From contig NZ_ABIZ01000001.1 in assembly GCF_000172155.1 (NCBI RefSeq), positions 1,612,001 through 1,676,000 on the forward strand: DNA of 64,000 bases. The letters are read 5' to 3'. A program made the translations under genes and the position numbers. Shown here in pieces: positions 54,846-63,728 of the stretch; the first letter of the stretch is position 1; the number at the start of each line of letters is the position of its first letter. Origin of the DNA: Verrucomicrobium spinosum DSM 4136 = JCM 18804 (GTDB lineage Bacteria; Verrucomicrobiota; Verrucomicrobiia; Verrucomicrobiales; Verrucomicrobiaceae). The notes beneath the pieces were generated by a model. The model saw only the letters and a list, made by a program, of their open reading frames with translations. It was not told where the DNA came from and did no database searches.

Positions 54846-55316
54846 ATGGCGCATCCGCCCCGTATTCCCGTGCTCTTACCTGTGGAAAAGGCGGTGATTT
54901 ATTTCATCACCTTTTGCGTGCAAGATCGACACAAGGTGCTGGCCAATCCGGAGGCTATGACCGCCTTCCTCGATGCTGCCAACCGGATGGAAGGACGTTG
55001 GATTGTTCGCTCTGCAACGTTGATGCCCGACCACATCCATGTGCTGGCTGTTCCACATGATCGCTATGAATCCGTGGGCAATTTCGCGGGAGCTATCAAA
55101 CGGTGGATGCGCCAATCCTTGGCTGCGAAATGGGCATGGCAAACCGGGTGTTTTGATCGGCTTTTGCGCTCGGCAGAATCGGCCGACGCCAAGTGGCACT
55201 ACATCAGGGAGAATCCCGTGCGCGCGGGTCTGGTGAAGCACTGGCAGGATTGGCCCTATCACATCGGTGTCGATCCAGAGGAACGGCAGGAGTTGCCGTT
55301 CGTGATCGAGGCCTGA
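54846..55316 (+). CDS. REP-associated tyrosine transposase (RAYT, Y1_Tnp family)
   Basis: A 156-residue transposase of the IS200/IS605 Y1 HUH superfamily. The HUH pair is in LMPDHIHVLAVP and the nucleophilic Tyr is in KWHYIRENPVRAGLV, the RAYT hallmark. The YFITFCVQDR segment is the first strand. RAYTs cut and move single-stranded REP units next to a GTAG tetranucleotide. This gene sits inside 12 REP/iREP pairs carrying GTAG, five to the left and seven to the right, so the pairing is clear. All catalytic residues are present; the gene appears intact and may be active. Confidence 0.93.
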   Translation: MAHPPRIPVLLPVEKAVIYFITFCVQDRHKVLANPEAMTAFLDAANRMEGRWIVRSATLMPDHIHVLAVPHDRYESVGNFAGAIKRWMRQSLAAKWAWQTGCFDRLLRSAESADAKWHYIRENPVRAGLVKHWQDWPYHIGVDPEERQELPFVIEA

Positions 55317-56340
55317 CTGAGGCAACCGAAGCGGTCGCCCTACAACCCAGGGGGGTTGGATCCGGGGTCGGGAAATGAGCCCCCAAAGACCTTCGTACAC
55401 CCAACCCACCCCTGACACCCTGTAGGGCAAGCGCCCCGCTTGCCGCGCCCCACCCCTGATGAGGCAACCGAGGCGGTCGCCCTACAACCCAGGGTGGTTG
55501 GACGCGGGTTGGGGAACAGAACACCCAAAGACCTTCGCACACCCAACCCGCCCCAGACGCCCTGTAGGGCAAGCGCCCCGCTTGCCACGCGCCACCCCTG
55601 ACTGAGACAACCGAAGCGGTCGCCCTACAACCCAGTGTGGTTGAATCCGGGGGCGGGAACAGAACTCCCAGAGACCCTCGCACACCCAACCCACCCCTGA
55701 CACCCTGTAGGGCAAGCGCCCCGCTTGCCGCGCGCCACCCCTGACTGAGGCAACCGAAGCGGTCGCCCTACAAACCCAGGGTGGTTGAATCCGGGGTCGG
55801 GAAATGAGCCCCCAAAGACCTTCGCGCCCCCAACCCCCCCCCGGACACCCTGTAGGGCAAGCGCCCCGCTTGCCGCGTGCCACCCCTGATGAGGCAACCG
55901 AAGCGGTCGCCCTACAACCCAAGGTGGTTGAATCCGGGGCCGGAAACAGAACACCCAAAGACCTTCGCGCCCCCAACCCCCCCCGGACACCCTGTAGGGC
56001 AAGCGCCCCGCTTGCCACGCCCCACCCCTGACTGAGGCAACCGAGGCGGTCGCCCTACAACCCAAGGTGGTTGGATCCGGGGTCGGGAACAGAGCACCCA
56101 TGACTCTTGCGCGCCCAACCCCTGCCCCGGACACCCTGTAGGGCAAGCGCCCCGCTTGCCGCGCGCCACCCCTGACGGAGGCAACCGAAGCGGTCGCCCT
56201 ACAGACCCAGGGTGGTTGAATCCGGGGCCGGGAACAGACCCCCAAAGACCTTCGCTCACCCAACCCGCCCCAGACACCCTGTAGGGCAAGCGCCCCGCTT
56301 GCCACGCGCCACCCCTGACGCCGCAGACCTCATCACGGCC
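55317..56340. repeat. REP/iREP (BIME) array, right arm, 7 pairs
   Basis: Seven further copies of tgtagggcaagcgccccgct (about 55421, 55563, 55706, 55851, 55993, 56138 and 56280), each paired with the facing GTAG hairpin, with a period of 141-145 bp. Copies are highly similar, including spacers, consistent with recent amplification. The remaining 90 bp up to the next gene contain no feature. Open frames across the array are translations of the repeat. Confidence 0.92.
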
Positions 56341-56433
56341 TAACAAACCTCCCACGCTGCCTCCCTCCGCTCCCGCAACCGACGGGGACCGTCGGACTAA
56401 GCGGCGCGCCGGGTGGGGCACCGCCCGGCAAGG

Positions 56434-59400
56434 CTACTCGCTGGAGGTCTTTACCTCCACTTTGCGGAGGACGATCTCGCGCCCGTCTCCCGGTGCGTAG
56501 AGGTAGCCGGGCCGGTAGCATTCCGTCACGCGGGTCTTCCCGGTGCCGCTCCGGTTTTCCACCACCGCGATGCGCTGGCGCAGGGCAATGTCCACTTCCG
56601 TGTCGGGGCGGACCTTGAACTCGGTGACACCATGCTGGGCCAGGATGTCCTCAAAGGAAGCCCGCAGGGTGCGCAGTTGCTGCACGACCCCGGCGGGGTT
56701 GGGTTCGCGCTCGTAACGCTGGATGAGATTTTCCACGAGATCGAGCCGCTTGATGACATCCCCTGCGAAGAAGATGATCGTCTGCTCCTCTGTGCTGGAG
56801 GAGAGCTTGTGTTTGAGCTCCTCATGCTTCTCCAGCAGCTCCCGGTTGCGCTCCTTCATCCGGGAGACCAGCAGGGCCTCCTCGGCGCGGATCTCGTTGG
56901 CGAGCTTCTTCTTGACATCCTCGGCATCGCGGCTGGCCTTGTCGAGGCTCTTCTGTACATCGGTCTCCACTTCCTCGCGCTCGTGCCGCAACTGGTCCAG
57001 GCGCTGGTTCTCCTTCTTCACCGTTTCCTGAAGGCTGTTCAGCCTGACCTGAAGGGAGAGCTCCAGCTCCGAGAACTGGCTCAGCCGGGCCTCGGCGTCA
57101 CGGCGGCGTGCCTCTGCCTGCGATGTGGCCTCATGGAGGGAGAGGATCCGGTCGCCGCTCTGTGTGAGTGACTGCATGCGGTTCTCCGTCTCCAGCAGGC
57201 GTGCCTGCGCTTCCAGCACGAAGGACTCATGACTGGAGTGTTGTTTCCTGAGGGCCTCGATGCTGGCGCTGAGGCCGGCCTCCTCCTCATGCAGTTGTTT
57301 GAGGTAGAGTTCGTGCTTTTCAGACGCGTCAGCGAGCAGCTTCTCGTGCTCCTGAATCCTGGTCTGCAGCTCGTTGAGCTTCTGGCCCGCCGTGGTGCCC
57401 GCATCCAGCACTTTTTGAATGCTCTGCTCCTGGTTTTCGATCGCGTGCTGCAGGTCGGCGAGTTCGCGTTCCCGCCGCGCCTTCTCCTCTACCAGGGCGG
57501 CGCTTTGCTCCGCCAGCTCCGCCAGCTTCTTCTGGGTGTTGGCGGCTTCTTTGGCGAGGTTGAGCGCCAGGCTTTCTGCCTCGCTGCGCTGGCCCAGCAG
57601 GGTTTGCAGGGTGGCCTGGGCGGCGGTCATCTCGGCATTGAGCTCGGGCATGCCGGCGCGGATGGCTTTTTCCTCATCGATGGTGGCCTGGAGCTTGCGC
57701 TCCAGTTGCACGAGTTCGACCTCCTGGGTGTTGATCTGCGCGGTCAGCGCGTCCGCCTTCTGCTGCACTTCCTGGAGCTGGGCCTCCCCACTCTCCAGCC
57801 TGCGGGTGTGATCCTCCAGGCGGGAGCGGCCCAGTTTCTCCTGTTCTGCGACCGTGATGACCTCACGGCGCAGCGTTTCACGCTGCATTTCCAGGTCCAC
57901 GAGTTTCTTCTCCTCCGCATCGCGCTGCTTTTCAGCAGCTTTCAGGGAGACCAGAGCCTGCTGCAGACGTTCCTCGATCTTCTCCAGTTCGGCGAGCCGC
58001 TCGTTGGCAGCGGCCACGCGGCCGTACAGGCTCTCCAGCGTGCGCTCGGCGCTGCCGATCTCGCTCTTCTTCACCGCGAGGGAGGTGGTGAGCACCTGGA
58101 TCTCACTGCGAACGTCCACCGTTTTCGCGTCGAGCTGGGCGCGCTCAGTCCGGGAGCGCTGCAGCTCGCGGGTGGCGGTTTCCAGGCCTGCACGGGTGGA
58201 CTCGAACTGTTGCCGGTCTGCCTCCATGTCGGCCTTCATCTGGGCGGTGGCGGCTTCTGTGGACTCCTTGTCTGAGAGGAGCTGCGCCAGCAGGGCCTGT
58301 TGCTCCGTGGTTTTCTGGTTCAAGGAGTCCAGCGTCTCCCGCACCGTTGCCAGTTTCTGCTCTGTGTCGGCCTGTTCGGCCAGCTGGGCCTCCAGGGAGG
58401 CGGTCTGCCGTTGCAGTTCGGTCAGACGGGAGTCCAGCTCCGCCACTTCTTTCTTGCGGGTACCCAGCACCAGGGTGGCGGACTCTGTCTCCAGATGAAG
58501 GCTTTCCAGGCGTTTCGTCTGGAGGGTCTCCTCCTCGGTCATACGGGCCAGGGCTTCCACCAGCACGACGTGACGCTGGGTGGTGCCCTCCAGCTCCTTG
58601 CTGATGGCTTGCGTCTGCTCGCTCAGACTGGCGTGCTCGAGTTGCTTCGTCGCGAGGGTCTCCTGCAGGGCGGTGGTCGCCTTTTCCGCCTCGCTCTTCC
58701 GCAGTTCAGCATCTTCCAGTTGTTTCCTGGTTTCGGCCAGGCGGGCTTCCACCTCTTTGTGGTCGGAGAGGTGGATTTCGAGCTGGGAGGACTTTGCCAG
58801 GAGATCCTTCAACACCGCGTCGGTGGAGGCCCGTTTTTGTTCGAGCTCGTGGAGGAGTTTCTCGTGCTCGGCCTGCCGGTCGGTGAACCGTTGCTGTTGC
58901 TCCTTGGCAGCGGCTTCCAGTTCTTCGTTTTTTTTGCGGGAGTCCTCCTGGGTGATCTGCAGGAGCTCGATGTTCTCCTCCAGGCTGGCCTGCTGCCGGG
59001 TGAGGGTCTGCACCAGGGTGTGCTGGGCCGTGCCCCGCTCCAGCAGGTCCTTGAGCGTCGTTTCCTTGGCCTCACGTTGACCCGTCAGTTCCAGAAGCTG
59101 TGCCTCTTCCCGGGATCGTTTTTCCGTGATTTCCTCGAGCGACCTGGTCGCTGCTTCCAGTTTGGATTCGCAGGCCGCGAGTTCGGCGAGCCGTTGATCA
59201 GCGCCTTCTTCCCTGGAGCGAAGGACGGCAAGTTTTTCCTCAATCCGCTTTTCTTCGGTCTCCAGGTTCCCGATGGATTTTTCCAGTTCTGCTTTCTGGG
59301 CGGCAAGTTTGGCGGTGGTTTCTTTGGCCCGGGCATTTTCTTCATCCAGATGCTGGCGCGTGGACTGGAGTTCCGAGTTGAGCGCCTCCATCCCTTGTCT

Positions 59401-61389
59401 GAGGGACTTCTCCAGAGCACTTGCCTCTTTGAGGGCCTGCTGCTTCTGGGCGAGCGAGGTCTCCAGGGCAGCTTGCTCCTCATTGACCCCCTGCATGGCC
59501 GGTTCCGGGCGGTTTGGCTCAGGGGAGGCCAGGGGGGCGGGCGTCGGGGAACTTTCCACGCTGCCGCTTTCCGCGGGTTTGGGAGCGAGGTTTTGGGGCT
59601 TGGCAGAGAGATTCAGGGCAGGCGGCGGAGAGACCACTTTCTCCATCATGGTGTCAGCGGAGATCACGCCTTGGCGGGGCAGTTGCGCGTCAGCGGGCGA
59701 GGGTGGTGGTGCGGATGGGCTCACTGCGGTCGGCGGCGGTGAGGGAGCGGAAGCTGAGGCGGGAGGAGGTGAGGGTGGCGCTGCGGGGGAGGAAGGCTGG
59801 GGGGTGGACACGGGAGAGGTGGGGGCTGCGGGGGCAGCCGTGGCCCCTGAGGAAGGGGCGAGCGCTGGCGATGGCGGTGGCGGGGCTGCTACTGAGAGGA
59901 TGGGGGGGAGGGCGACAACCGGAGCTTCCACTGCGGATGCCGCAGGTGCTGGCTTGTCGGCGGTGGCCGTGGGCGCAGTCGAGGGAGAGGTCGAGGTCTC
60001 GGCGTTCGGCTTGGGTGGGGTCACCGCCAGGGGCGTGACGTCCACCGTCGCGGTGGTGACCACGGGGGCCACCAGCACTGGCGCAGTGGCGGGGCTGATC
60101 TTCACGGCGGACGCCGCGACGGCTGCATGAGCCTTTGACTGGGATTCAGGAGTGGGGGGAGGCACGGTAACCGAAGCTGGCGCGGGGGCAGGTGCTGGCT
60201 GGGGGGCAGGCACAACGATCTGTACAGGAGCAGGAGCAGGGCCAGATGATGGGGGAACTGGTCGGCCCGGGACGGGGACTTGTGTTCCTGGTGAAGGAAC
60301 GGCAGGCCGAGCCGGTATGACGGGGCCAACGGGACGCTGCGGAGTTTGTGGTCCTGGGACTGGGCCGGGCGGACGGGCACCACCTCCAGTGGGTACTTGG
60401 GGCCCGGTGGGACGGATCGTGGCCCCAGGCGGGCTCACCACCGGGCGCGTGGCGGGACCTGCGGGTGCAGGCGGCCCCGGGCGCTGGGCCCCTGGTGGGG
60501 GAGTGACGGGTTTTCCCGTGGGGGGAGCCGTGGGGCGTCCTGGCACCTGTGCTACGGGCTTGCCAGGTGTGGGAGCCATGGGTTTGCCGGGCACGGGCAT
60601 TCCCGGTTTTGCGGCCACCTGGGCACCGCCGTGGACAGGTGCGGCTGGTGCGGCTGGTGCGGCAGGTGCGGCAGGTGCGGCAGGTGCGGCAGGTGCGGCA
60701 GGTGCGGCAGGCATGGCAGGCATGGCAGGCATGGCAGGCATGGCAGGCATGGCAGGGCGGGCAGGGCCTGCGGCGGGACCGGGAGGCAATGGGCGGGGGC
60801 CGGCATTCTGACCGGGAATGGGGGCCCTGGACCCACCGGGTGGCAGGGGCAGGTTGGGCCTCGGTGCCGCCCCCGCGGGAGGCACCAGATTCGGCGCAGG
60901 CGGAGGGGCGGTTGCCCCGGCTGGGGGAGATCCAGCGGTGCCAGAAGCCAGTGCAGGGGCAGGGGCGACAACAGGGGCTGGCGCAGGAATGGGGATGAGC
61001 TGGGTGGAGCGGTGACCGCCTTCCAGAGATTCTGCATCGCGGCGTTTCTCCTCAGCGGAGGACGTGCCTCCGCGGGCCTCCCGCTCGCCACCCGGCAGCT
61101 TGGTGTCCCGGAACCGGGCTTCGAGATGCCCAAAGTTGACCTTGTCGCCAGGTTTGAGGGTGGCCCGCTTCACCCGTTCATCGTTCACAAAGGTGCCGTT
61201 GGACGAATTGAGGTCCACCACTTCATAATGCCCGTCAGCCTGCCTGAGCAGTTCCGCATGGAAACTGGAGATCCCTTCGTTTTCGATCAGGATTTCGTTT
61301 CGAGCATTGCGCCCGAGGCTGAGCCGATCTTCGACCAGGTCGAAAATGAACTCGTTTCCGTTGTTGAGATTAAACGCCAGATAGGGCAT
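56434..61389 (-). CDS. FHA-domain / Pro-Ala-rich / coiled-coil protein with GrpE-like C-terminus
   Basis: A 1651-residue protein. Residues 1-95 are an FHA phosphothreonine-binding domain (LSLGRNARNEILIENEGISSFHAELL... VVDLNSSNGTFVNDERV). Residues about 130-560 are Pro/Ala/Gly-rich, with 9-bp DNA repeats encoding AAP and MPA triplets. Residues about 620-1550 are almost continuous heptad coiled coil. The last 90 residues (TLRASFEDILAQHGVTEFKVRPDTEVD... CYRPGYLYAPGDGREIVLRKVEV) resemble the GrpE dimer tail and beta domain (compare HGV..., ...GYRL.DRVLRPA.V). No signal peptide. A large phospho-dependent scaffold, possibly touching DnaK, is inferred; function unknown. Confidence 0.85.
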   Translation of the reverse strand: MPYLAFNLNNGNEFIFDLVEDRLSLGRNARNEILIENEGISSFHAELLRQADGHYEVVDLNSSNGTFVNDERVKRATLKPGDKVNFGHLEARFRDTKLPGGEREARGGTSSAEEKRRDAESLEGGHRSTQLIPIPAPAPVVAPAPALASGTAGSPPAGATAPPPAPNLVPPAGAAPRPNLPLPPGGSRAPIPGQNAGPRPLPPGPAAGPARPAMPAMPAMPAMPAMPAAPAAPAAPAAPAAPAAPAAPAAPVHGGAQVAAKPGMPVPGKPMAPTPGKPVAQVPGRPTAPPTGKPVTPPPGAQRPGPPAPAGPATRPVVSPPGATIRPTGPQVPTGGGARPPGPVPGPQTPQRPVGPVIPARPAVPSPGTQVPVPGRPVPPSSGPAPAPVQIVVPAPQPAPAPAPASVTVPPPTPESQSKAHAAVAASAVKISPATAPVLVAPVVTTATVDVTPLAVTPPKPNAETSTSPSTAPTATADKPAPAASAVEAPVVALPPILSVAAPPPPSPALAPSSGATAAPAAPTSPVSTPQPSSPAAPPSPPPASASAPSPPPTAVSPSAPPPSPADAQLPRQGVISADTMMEKVVSPPPALNLSAKPQNLAPKPAESGSVESSPTPAPLASPEPNRPEPAMQGVNEEQAALETSLAQKQQALKEASALEKSLRQGMEALNSELQSTRQHLDEENARAKETTAKLAAQKAELEKSIGNLETEEKRIEEKLAVLRSREEGADQRLAELAACESKLEAATRSLEEITEKRSREEAQLLELTGQREAKETTLKDLLERGTAQHTLVQTLTRQQASLEENIELLQITQEDSRKKNEELEAAAKEQQQRFTDRQAEHEKLLHELEQKRASTDAVLKDLLAKSSQLEIHLSDHKEVEARLAETRKQLEDAELRKSEAEKATTALQETLATKQLEHASLSEQTQAISKELEGTTQRHVVLVEALARMTEEETLQTKRLESLHLETESATLVLGTRKKEVAELDSRLTELQRQTASLEAQLAEQADTEQKLATVRETLDSLNQKTTEQQALLAQLLSDKESTEAATAQMKADMEADRQQFESTRAGLETATRELQRSRTERAQLDAKTVDVRSEIQVLTTSLAVKKSEIGSAERTLESLYGRVAAANERLAELEKIEERLQQALVSLKAAEKQRDAEEKKLVDLEMQRETLRREVITVAEQEKLGRSRLEDHTRRLESGEAQLQEVQQKADALTAQINTQEVELVQLERKLQATIDEEKAIRAGMPELNAEMTAAQATLQTLLGQRSEAESLALNLAKEAANTQKKLAELAEQSAALVEEKARRERELADLQHAIENQEQSIQKVLDAGTTAGQKLNELQTRIQEHEKLLADASEKHELYLKQLHEEEAGLSASIEALRKQHSSHESFVLEAQARLLETENRMQSLTQSGDRILSLHEATSQAEARRRDAEARLSQFSELELSLQVRLNSLQETVKKENQRLDQLRHEREEVETDVQKSLDKASRDAEDVKKKLANEIRAEEALLVSRMKERNRELLEKHEELKHKLSSSTEEQTIIFFAGDVIKRLDLVENLIQRYEREPNPAGVVQQLRTLRASFEDILAQHGVTEFKVRPDTEVDIALRQRIAVVENRSGTGKTRVTECYRPGYLYAPGDGREIVLRKVEVKTSSE
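60636..60756 (-). repeat. in-frame 9-bp coding repeats (AAP)n and (MPA)n
   Basis: On the plus strand ggtgcggca occurs in about eight consecutive copies, followed by about six of ggcatggca. Being multiples of three they keep the FHA-protein reading frame and encode Ala-Ala-Pro and Met-Pro-Ala triplets, so copy number can change without frameshift. Confidence 0.85.
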
Positions 61390-61482
61390 GGGACACTGGG
61401 CTAGGCGAAGACGCCCATTTTGGGCTGCGAGCTTGCGTAAGGAAAGAAATCCAGCGGTGAGTTGCTGGGAGACTCATTGAAA

Positions 61483-62322
61483 ATGATCGTCACTCCTACT
61501 GCCAGAAAAATGAAATTTGGCTTTAATAATATCTTTGTTCCAGGGCGGGTATCGGGCTTGGTCCTCTTCCTCTTTACCACCGTCCTTGCCATTTCGGCTC
61601 ACGCTCAGAATCTCTCCCAGCCGCAACTGGAGCGCATCGGGCGCAGGATCTGGCAGAACGAATGCGCTGGCACCGTGGAGGGGCTCACCAGCTGGAACAA
61701 GGGGGAGTACTTCGCCTCACTGGGGATCGGGCACTTCATCTGGTATCCTGCCGGAGTGCAGGGCCCGTTTGAGGAGAGCTTCCCGCCGCTGGTGCGCTGG
61801 CTCCAGCAGACGGGGGCCCCAGTGCCTCCGTGGCTGCTGAAGACTCCCGACTGCCCGTGGACCTCCCGCGAGGCCTTTGAGCAAGACCGCAACTCCCCGA
61901 GGCAGAAGGAATTGCGGAATCTCCTGGCCAGAACCGTGGCCCAGCAGACCCAGTTCATCATCCACCGGCTCGCTGCGGCCACGCCCAAGTTCAAAGCCGC
62001 AGCAGGCAAGGCTGCGCCTCATGTGGAGCGGAACGTGGCCCTGCTCCAGCAGTCCGCGGCAGGCAACTTCGCGCTTATCGATTACGTCAATTTCAAAGGA
62101 GAGGGGCTCAACCCCAAGGAGCGGTACAACGGGCAGGGCTGGGGGCTCCTCCAGGTGTTGATCGAGATGCGTCCGACAGATGCCGATGGGGCACCCGCTG
62201 CCTTTTCAGAGGCGTCCAAACGGGTGCTCACCCGGCGGGTGCAGAATGCTCCCGCAGAGCGGAAAGAGCAGCGCTGGCTGGAAGGGTGGAAGAATCGTTG
62301 TGAAGGCTACAAGTCCGCCTGA
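61483..62322 (+). CDS. exported protein of unknown function
   Basis: A 279-residue protein with a hydrophobic signal (VSGLVLFLFTTVLAISAHAQ). The mature part has the lysozyme-like phrases RIGRRIWQNECAGTVEGLTSWNKGEYFASLGIGHFIWYPAG and GEGLNPKERYNGQGWGLLQVL, which look like a divergent muramidase or transglycosylase-like fold. This is suggestive only. ATG 61483 has GGGAG 11 bases upstream; ATGs at 61462 and 61510 are alternatives. Divergent from the FHA protein and 74 bp upstream of ndk. Probably periplasmic. Confidence 0.75.
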   Translation: MIVTPTARKMKFGFNNIFVPGRVSGLVLFLFTTVLAISAHAQNLSQPQLERIGRRIWQNECAGTVEGLTSWNKGEYFASLGIGHFIWYPAGVQGPFEESFPPLVRWLQQTGAPVPPWLLKTPDCPWTSREAFEQDRNSPRQKELRNLLARTVAQQTQFIIHRLAAATPKFKAAAGKAAPHVERNVALLQQSAAGNFALIDYVNFKGEGLNPKERYNGQGWGLLQVLIEMRPTDADGAPAAFSEASKRVLTRRVQNAPAERKEQRWLEGWKNRCEGYKSA

Positions 62323-62396
62323 GGCGAAATCGCCCCAGAATCCCCTGTGGCATCTTGCTTGACTCCCCGGATGCCTTGACCTAAACACTCCGCCCC

Positions 62397-62837
62397 ATGG
62401 CCGAACAAACGACCCTCATCCTTCTCAAGCCCGATTGCGTCTCCAAAAATCTCTGCGGCGAAGTGCTCAAGCGCTTTGAAGGAGCCGGTTTCCAGATCCG
62501 TGGCCTGAAAATGCTTCAGCTGGACGACGCCGTCCTCGCTGATCACTACTCCCATATCGCTTCCAAGCCCTTCTTCCCGGATGTGGCGGACTTCATGAAG
62601 AAGACCCCGGTGGTCGCTCTGGCGCTCGCAGGTGAGAACGTCATCGAGCAGGTGCGCGCCCTCCTCGGGCCGACGGACTCCCGCAAGGCTGACAAAGGCA
62701 CCATCCGTGGCGACTTCGGTGGCGACATGATGGTGAACGTGGCGCACGCCTCCGACTCCCCGGAAGCCGCCGCGGCAGAGCTCAACCGTTTCTTCAAGGA
62801 CGGTGAGATCTTCACCTACACGAAGATCTCCGCCTGA
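62397..62837 (+). CDS. ndk: nucleoside-diphosphate kinase
   Basis: Transfers the gamma-phosphate between nucleoside triphosphates and diphosphates through a phosphohistidine. The 146-residue length is typical. TLILLKPDCVSKNLCGEVLKRFE is the N-terminal nucleotide-binding part, and RGDFGGDMMVNVAHASDSPEAA contains the catalytic His with the following serine loop. The common NxxHGSDS appears as NVAHASDS. A strong hairpin follows. Confidence 0.97.
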   Translation: MAEQTTLILLKPDCVSKNLCGEVLKRFEGAGFQIRGLKMLQLDDAVLADHYSHIASKPFFPDVADFMKKTPVVALALAGENVIEQVRALLGPTDSRKADKGTIRGDFGGDMMVNVAHASDSPEAAAAELNRFFKDGEIFTYTKISA

Positions 62838-62891
62838 TCCCAGGCCGTCAGAGGCCCTGCACGCCTCTGGCCATCAATGATTTAAACGAAA

Positions 62892-62930
62892 AACGGGCGG
62901 ATGGCGTGTGCCATCCGCCCGTTGCGTTTC
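62892..62930. terminator. hairpin terminator between ndk and the TM2 gene
   Basis: A perfect 14-bp stem aacgggcggatggc/gccatccgcccgtt with a GTGT loop. A-rich and weakly T-rich sequences on the two sides suggest it serves both convergent genes. Confidence 0.8.
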
Positions 62931-62955
62931 CTGGCTATTTATAAAATGGGGATGA

Positions 62956-63369
62956 TCAGGCCGCTCCGGAAAGGAGCTCGCGGTTCCGCTCATCCACCTG
63001 CTGGTTCAGGGTGCAGTAGTCCCAGGCATAGCCGAAGCCGACGAGACCGCCGGTCAGCGCCCAGATGATGCCTGTGACCCACTTGCCCATGTAGAAGCGG
63101 TGAATGCCAAAGATGCCCAGAAAGGTCTGGAGCACCCAGGCCACCGAGTAGTCGATGGGGCCGGACGTGAACTTCAGATCGGCCTCCCGGTCCATCTTGG
63201 GGATCAGGAACAGGTCAACGATCCAGCCAATGAGGAAGAGGCCGAAGGTCAGCATCCAGATGATGCCGCTCACCCGCCGCCCATAATAGAAGCGGTGCGC
63301 GCCAAAGAAGCCAAAGATCCATAGCAGGTAACCAACGGTTTTGCTGTGTGTACTGGAGGTGGTGTTCAT
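62956..63369 (-). CDS. TM2-domain membrane protein
   Basis: A 137-residue protein with two TM2-type helix pairs. The first is VGYLLWIFGFFGAHRFYYGRRVSGIIWMLTFGLFLIGWIVDLFLI. The second is VLQTFLGIFGIHRFYMGKWVTGIIWALTGGLVGFGYAWDYCTL. The GAHRFYYG/GIHRFYMG signature occurs twice, so it is a duplicated TM2 unit. TM2 proteins have no firmly assigned bacterial function. The start at MNTTSSTHSK (63369) avoids an upstream extension that has no family support. Confidence 0.88.
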   Translation of the reverse strand: MNTTSSTHSKTVGYLLWIFGFFGAHRFYYGRRVSGIIWMLTFGLFLIGWIVDLFLIPKMDREADLKFTSGPIDYSVAWVLQTFLGIFGIHRFYMGKWVTGIIWALTGGLVGFGYAWDYCTLNQQVDERNRELLSGAA

Positions 63370-63717
63370 TGAGGGGGGGGGCAGAATTGTCTGCGGCATC
63401 AATTTAGTGCACCAACGCGATGAACCCAACCGAAACTGGTCAGGATCGAATACGAAAGAAAATTCACCTTGCCTTCTGTCGAAAAGGGTGTATTCCTACC
63501 TGTCTGGCACATAAGGGCGTATTTGACTCGGCCCGCCAGGGATAATTTTTCAGCATGTCGTTCAACATTTCGTTCCGCCGCAGCCTCATCCGTTTTGTAC
63601 AGGATGTGAAAGAGTTGTCGGCTCGCGTATGTTAAGTGTGTTCCGTATGGTACTCACTGCGTCCATGCCCATATGCTTTGGCATCCATGTTGGATGTCTT
63701 TTTGCCATTAACTCACC
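63370..63717. other. intergenic region before infC
   Basis: No gene is visible over about 350 bp. The sequence is relatively AT-rich, with phrases such as gataatttttcagcatg near 63541 and gcgtatgttaag near 63625 that could contain promoters, but no clear -35/-10 pair. An in-frame ATG (63687) lies upstream of the infC start. Confidence 0.5.
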
Positions 63718-63723
63718 GGAGGT
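63718..63723 (+). promoter_or_regulatory. strong Shine-Dalgarno of infC
   Basis: GGAGGT lies 5 bases before ATC at 63729 and fixes that rare codon as the probable initiation codon. Confidence 0.75.
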
Positions 63724-63728
63724 GCGTC

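Noticed and set aside
53995-56340. Possible CRISPR array
   Set aside because: Spacers between the palindromes are themselves conserved, the period is about 142 bp, and the repeats occur as facing pairs. No cas genes are present.
53461-56421. Several 80-395 codon frames reading CRATASVASV-like repeats
   Set aside because: They are translations of the REP/iREP array; the sequence recurs at every repeat in step with the DNA period.
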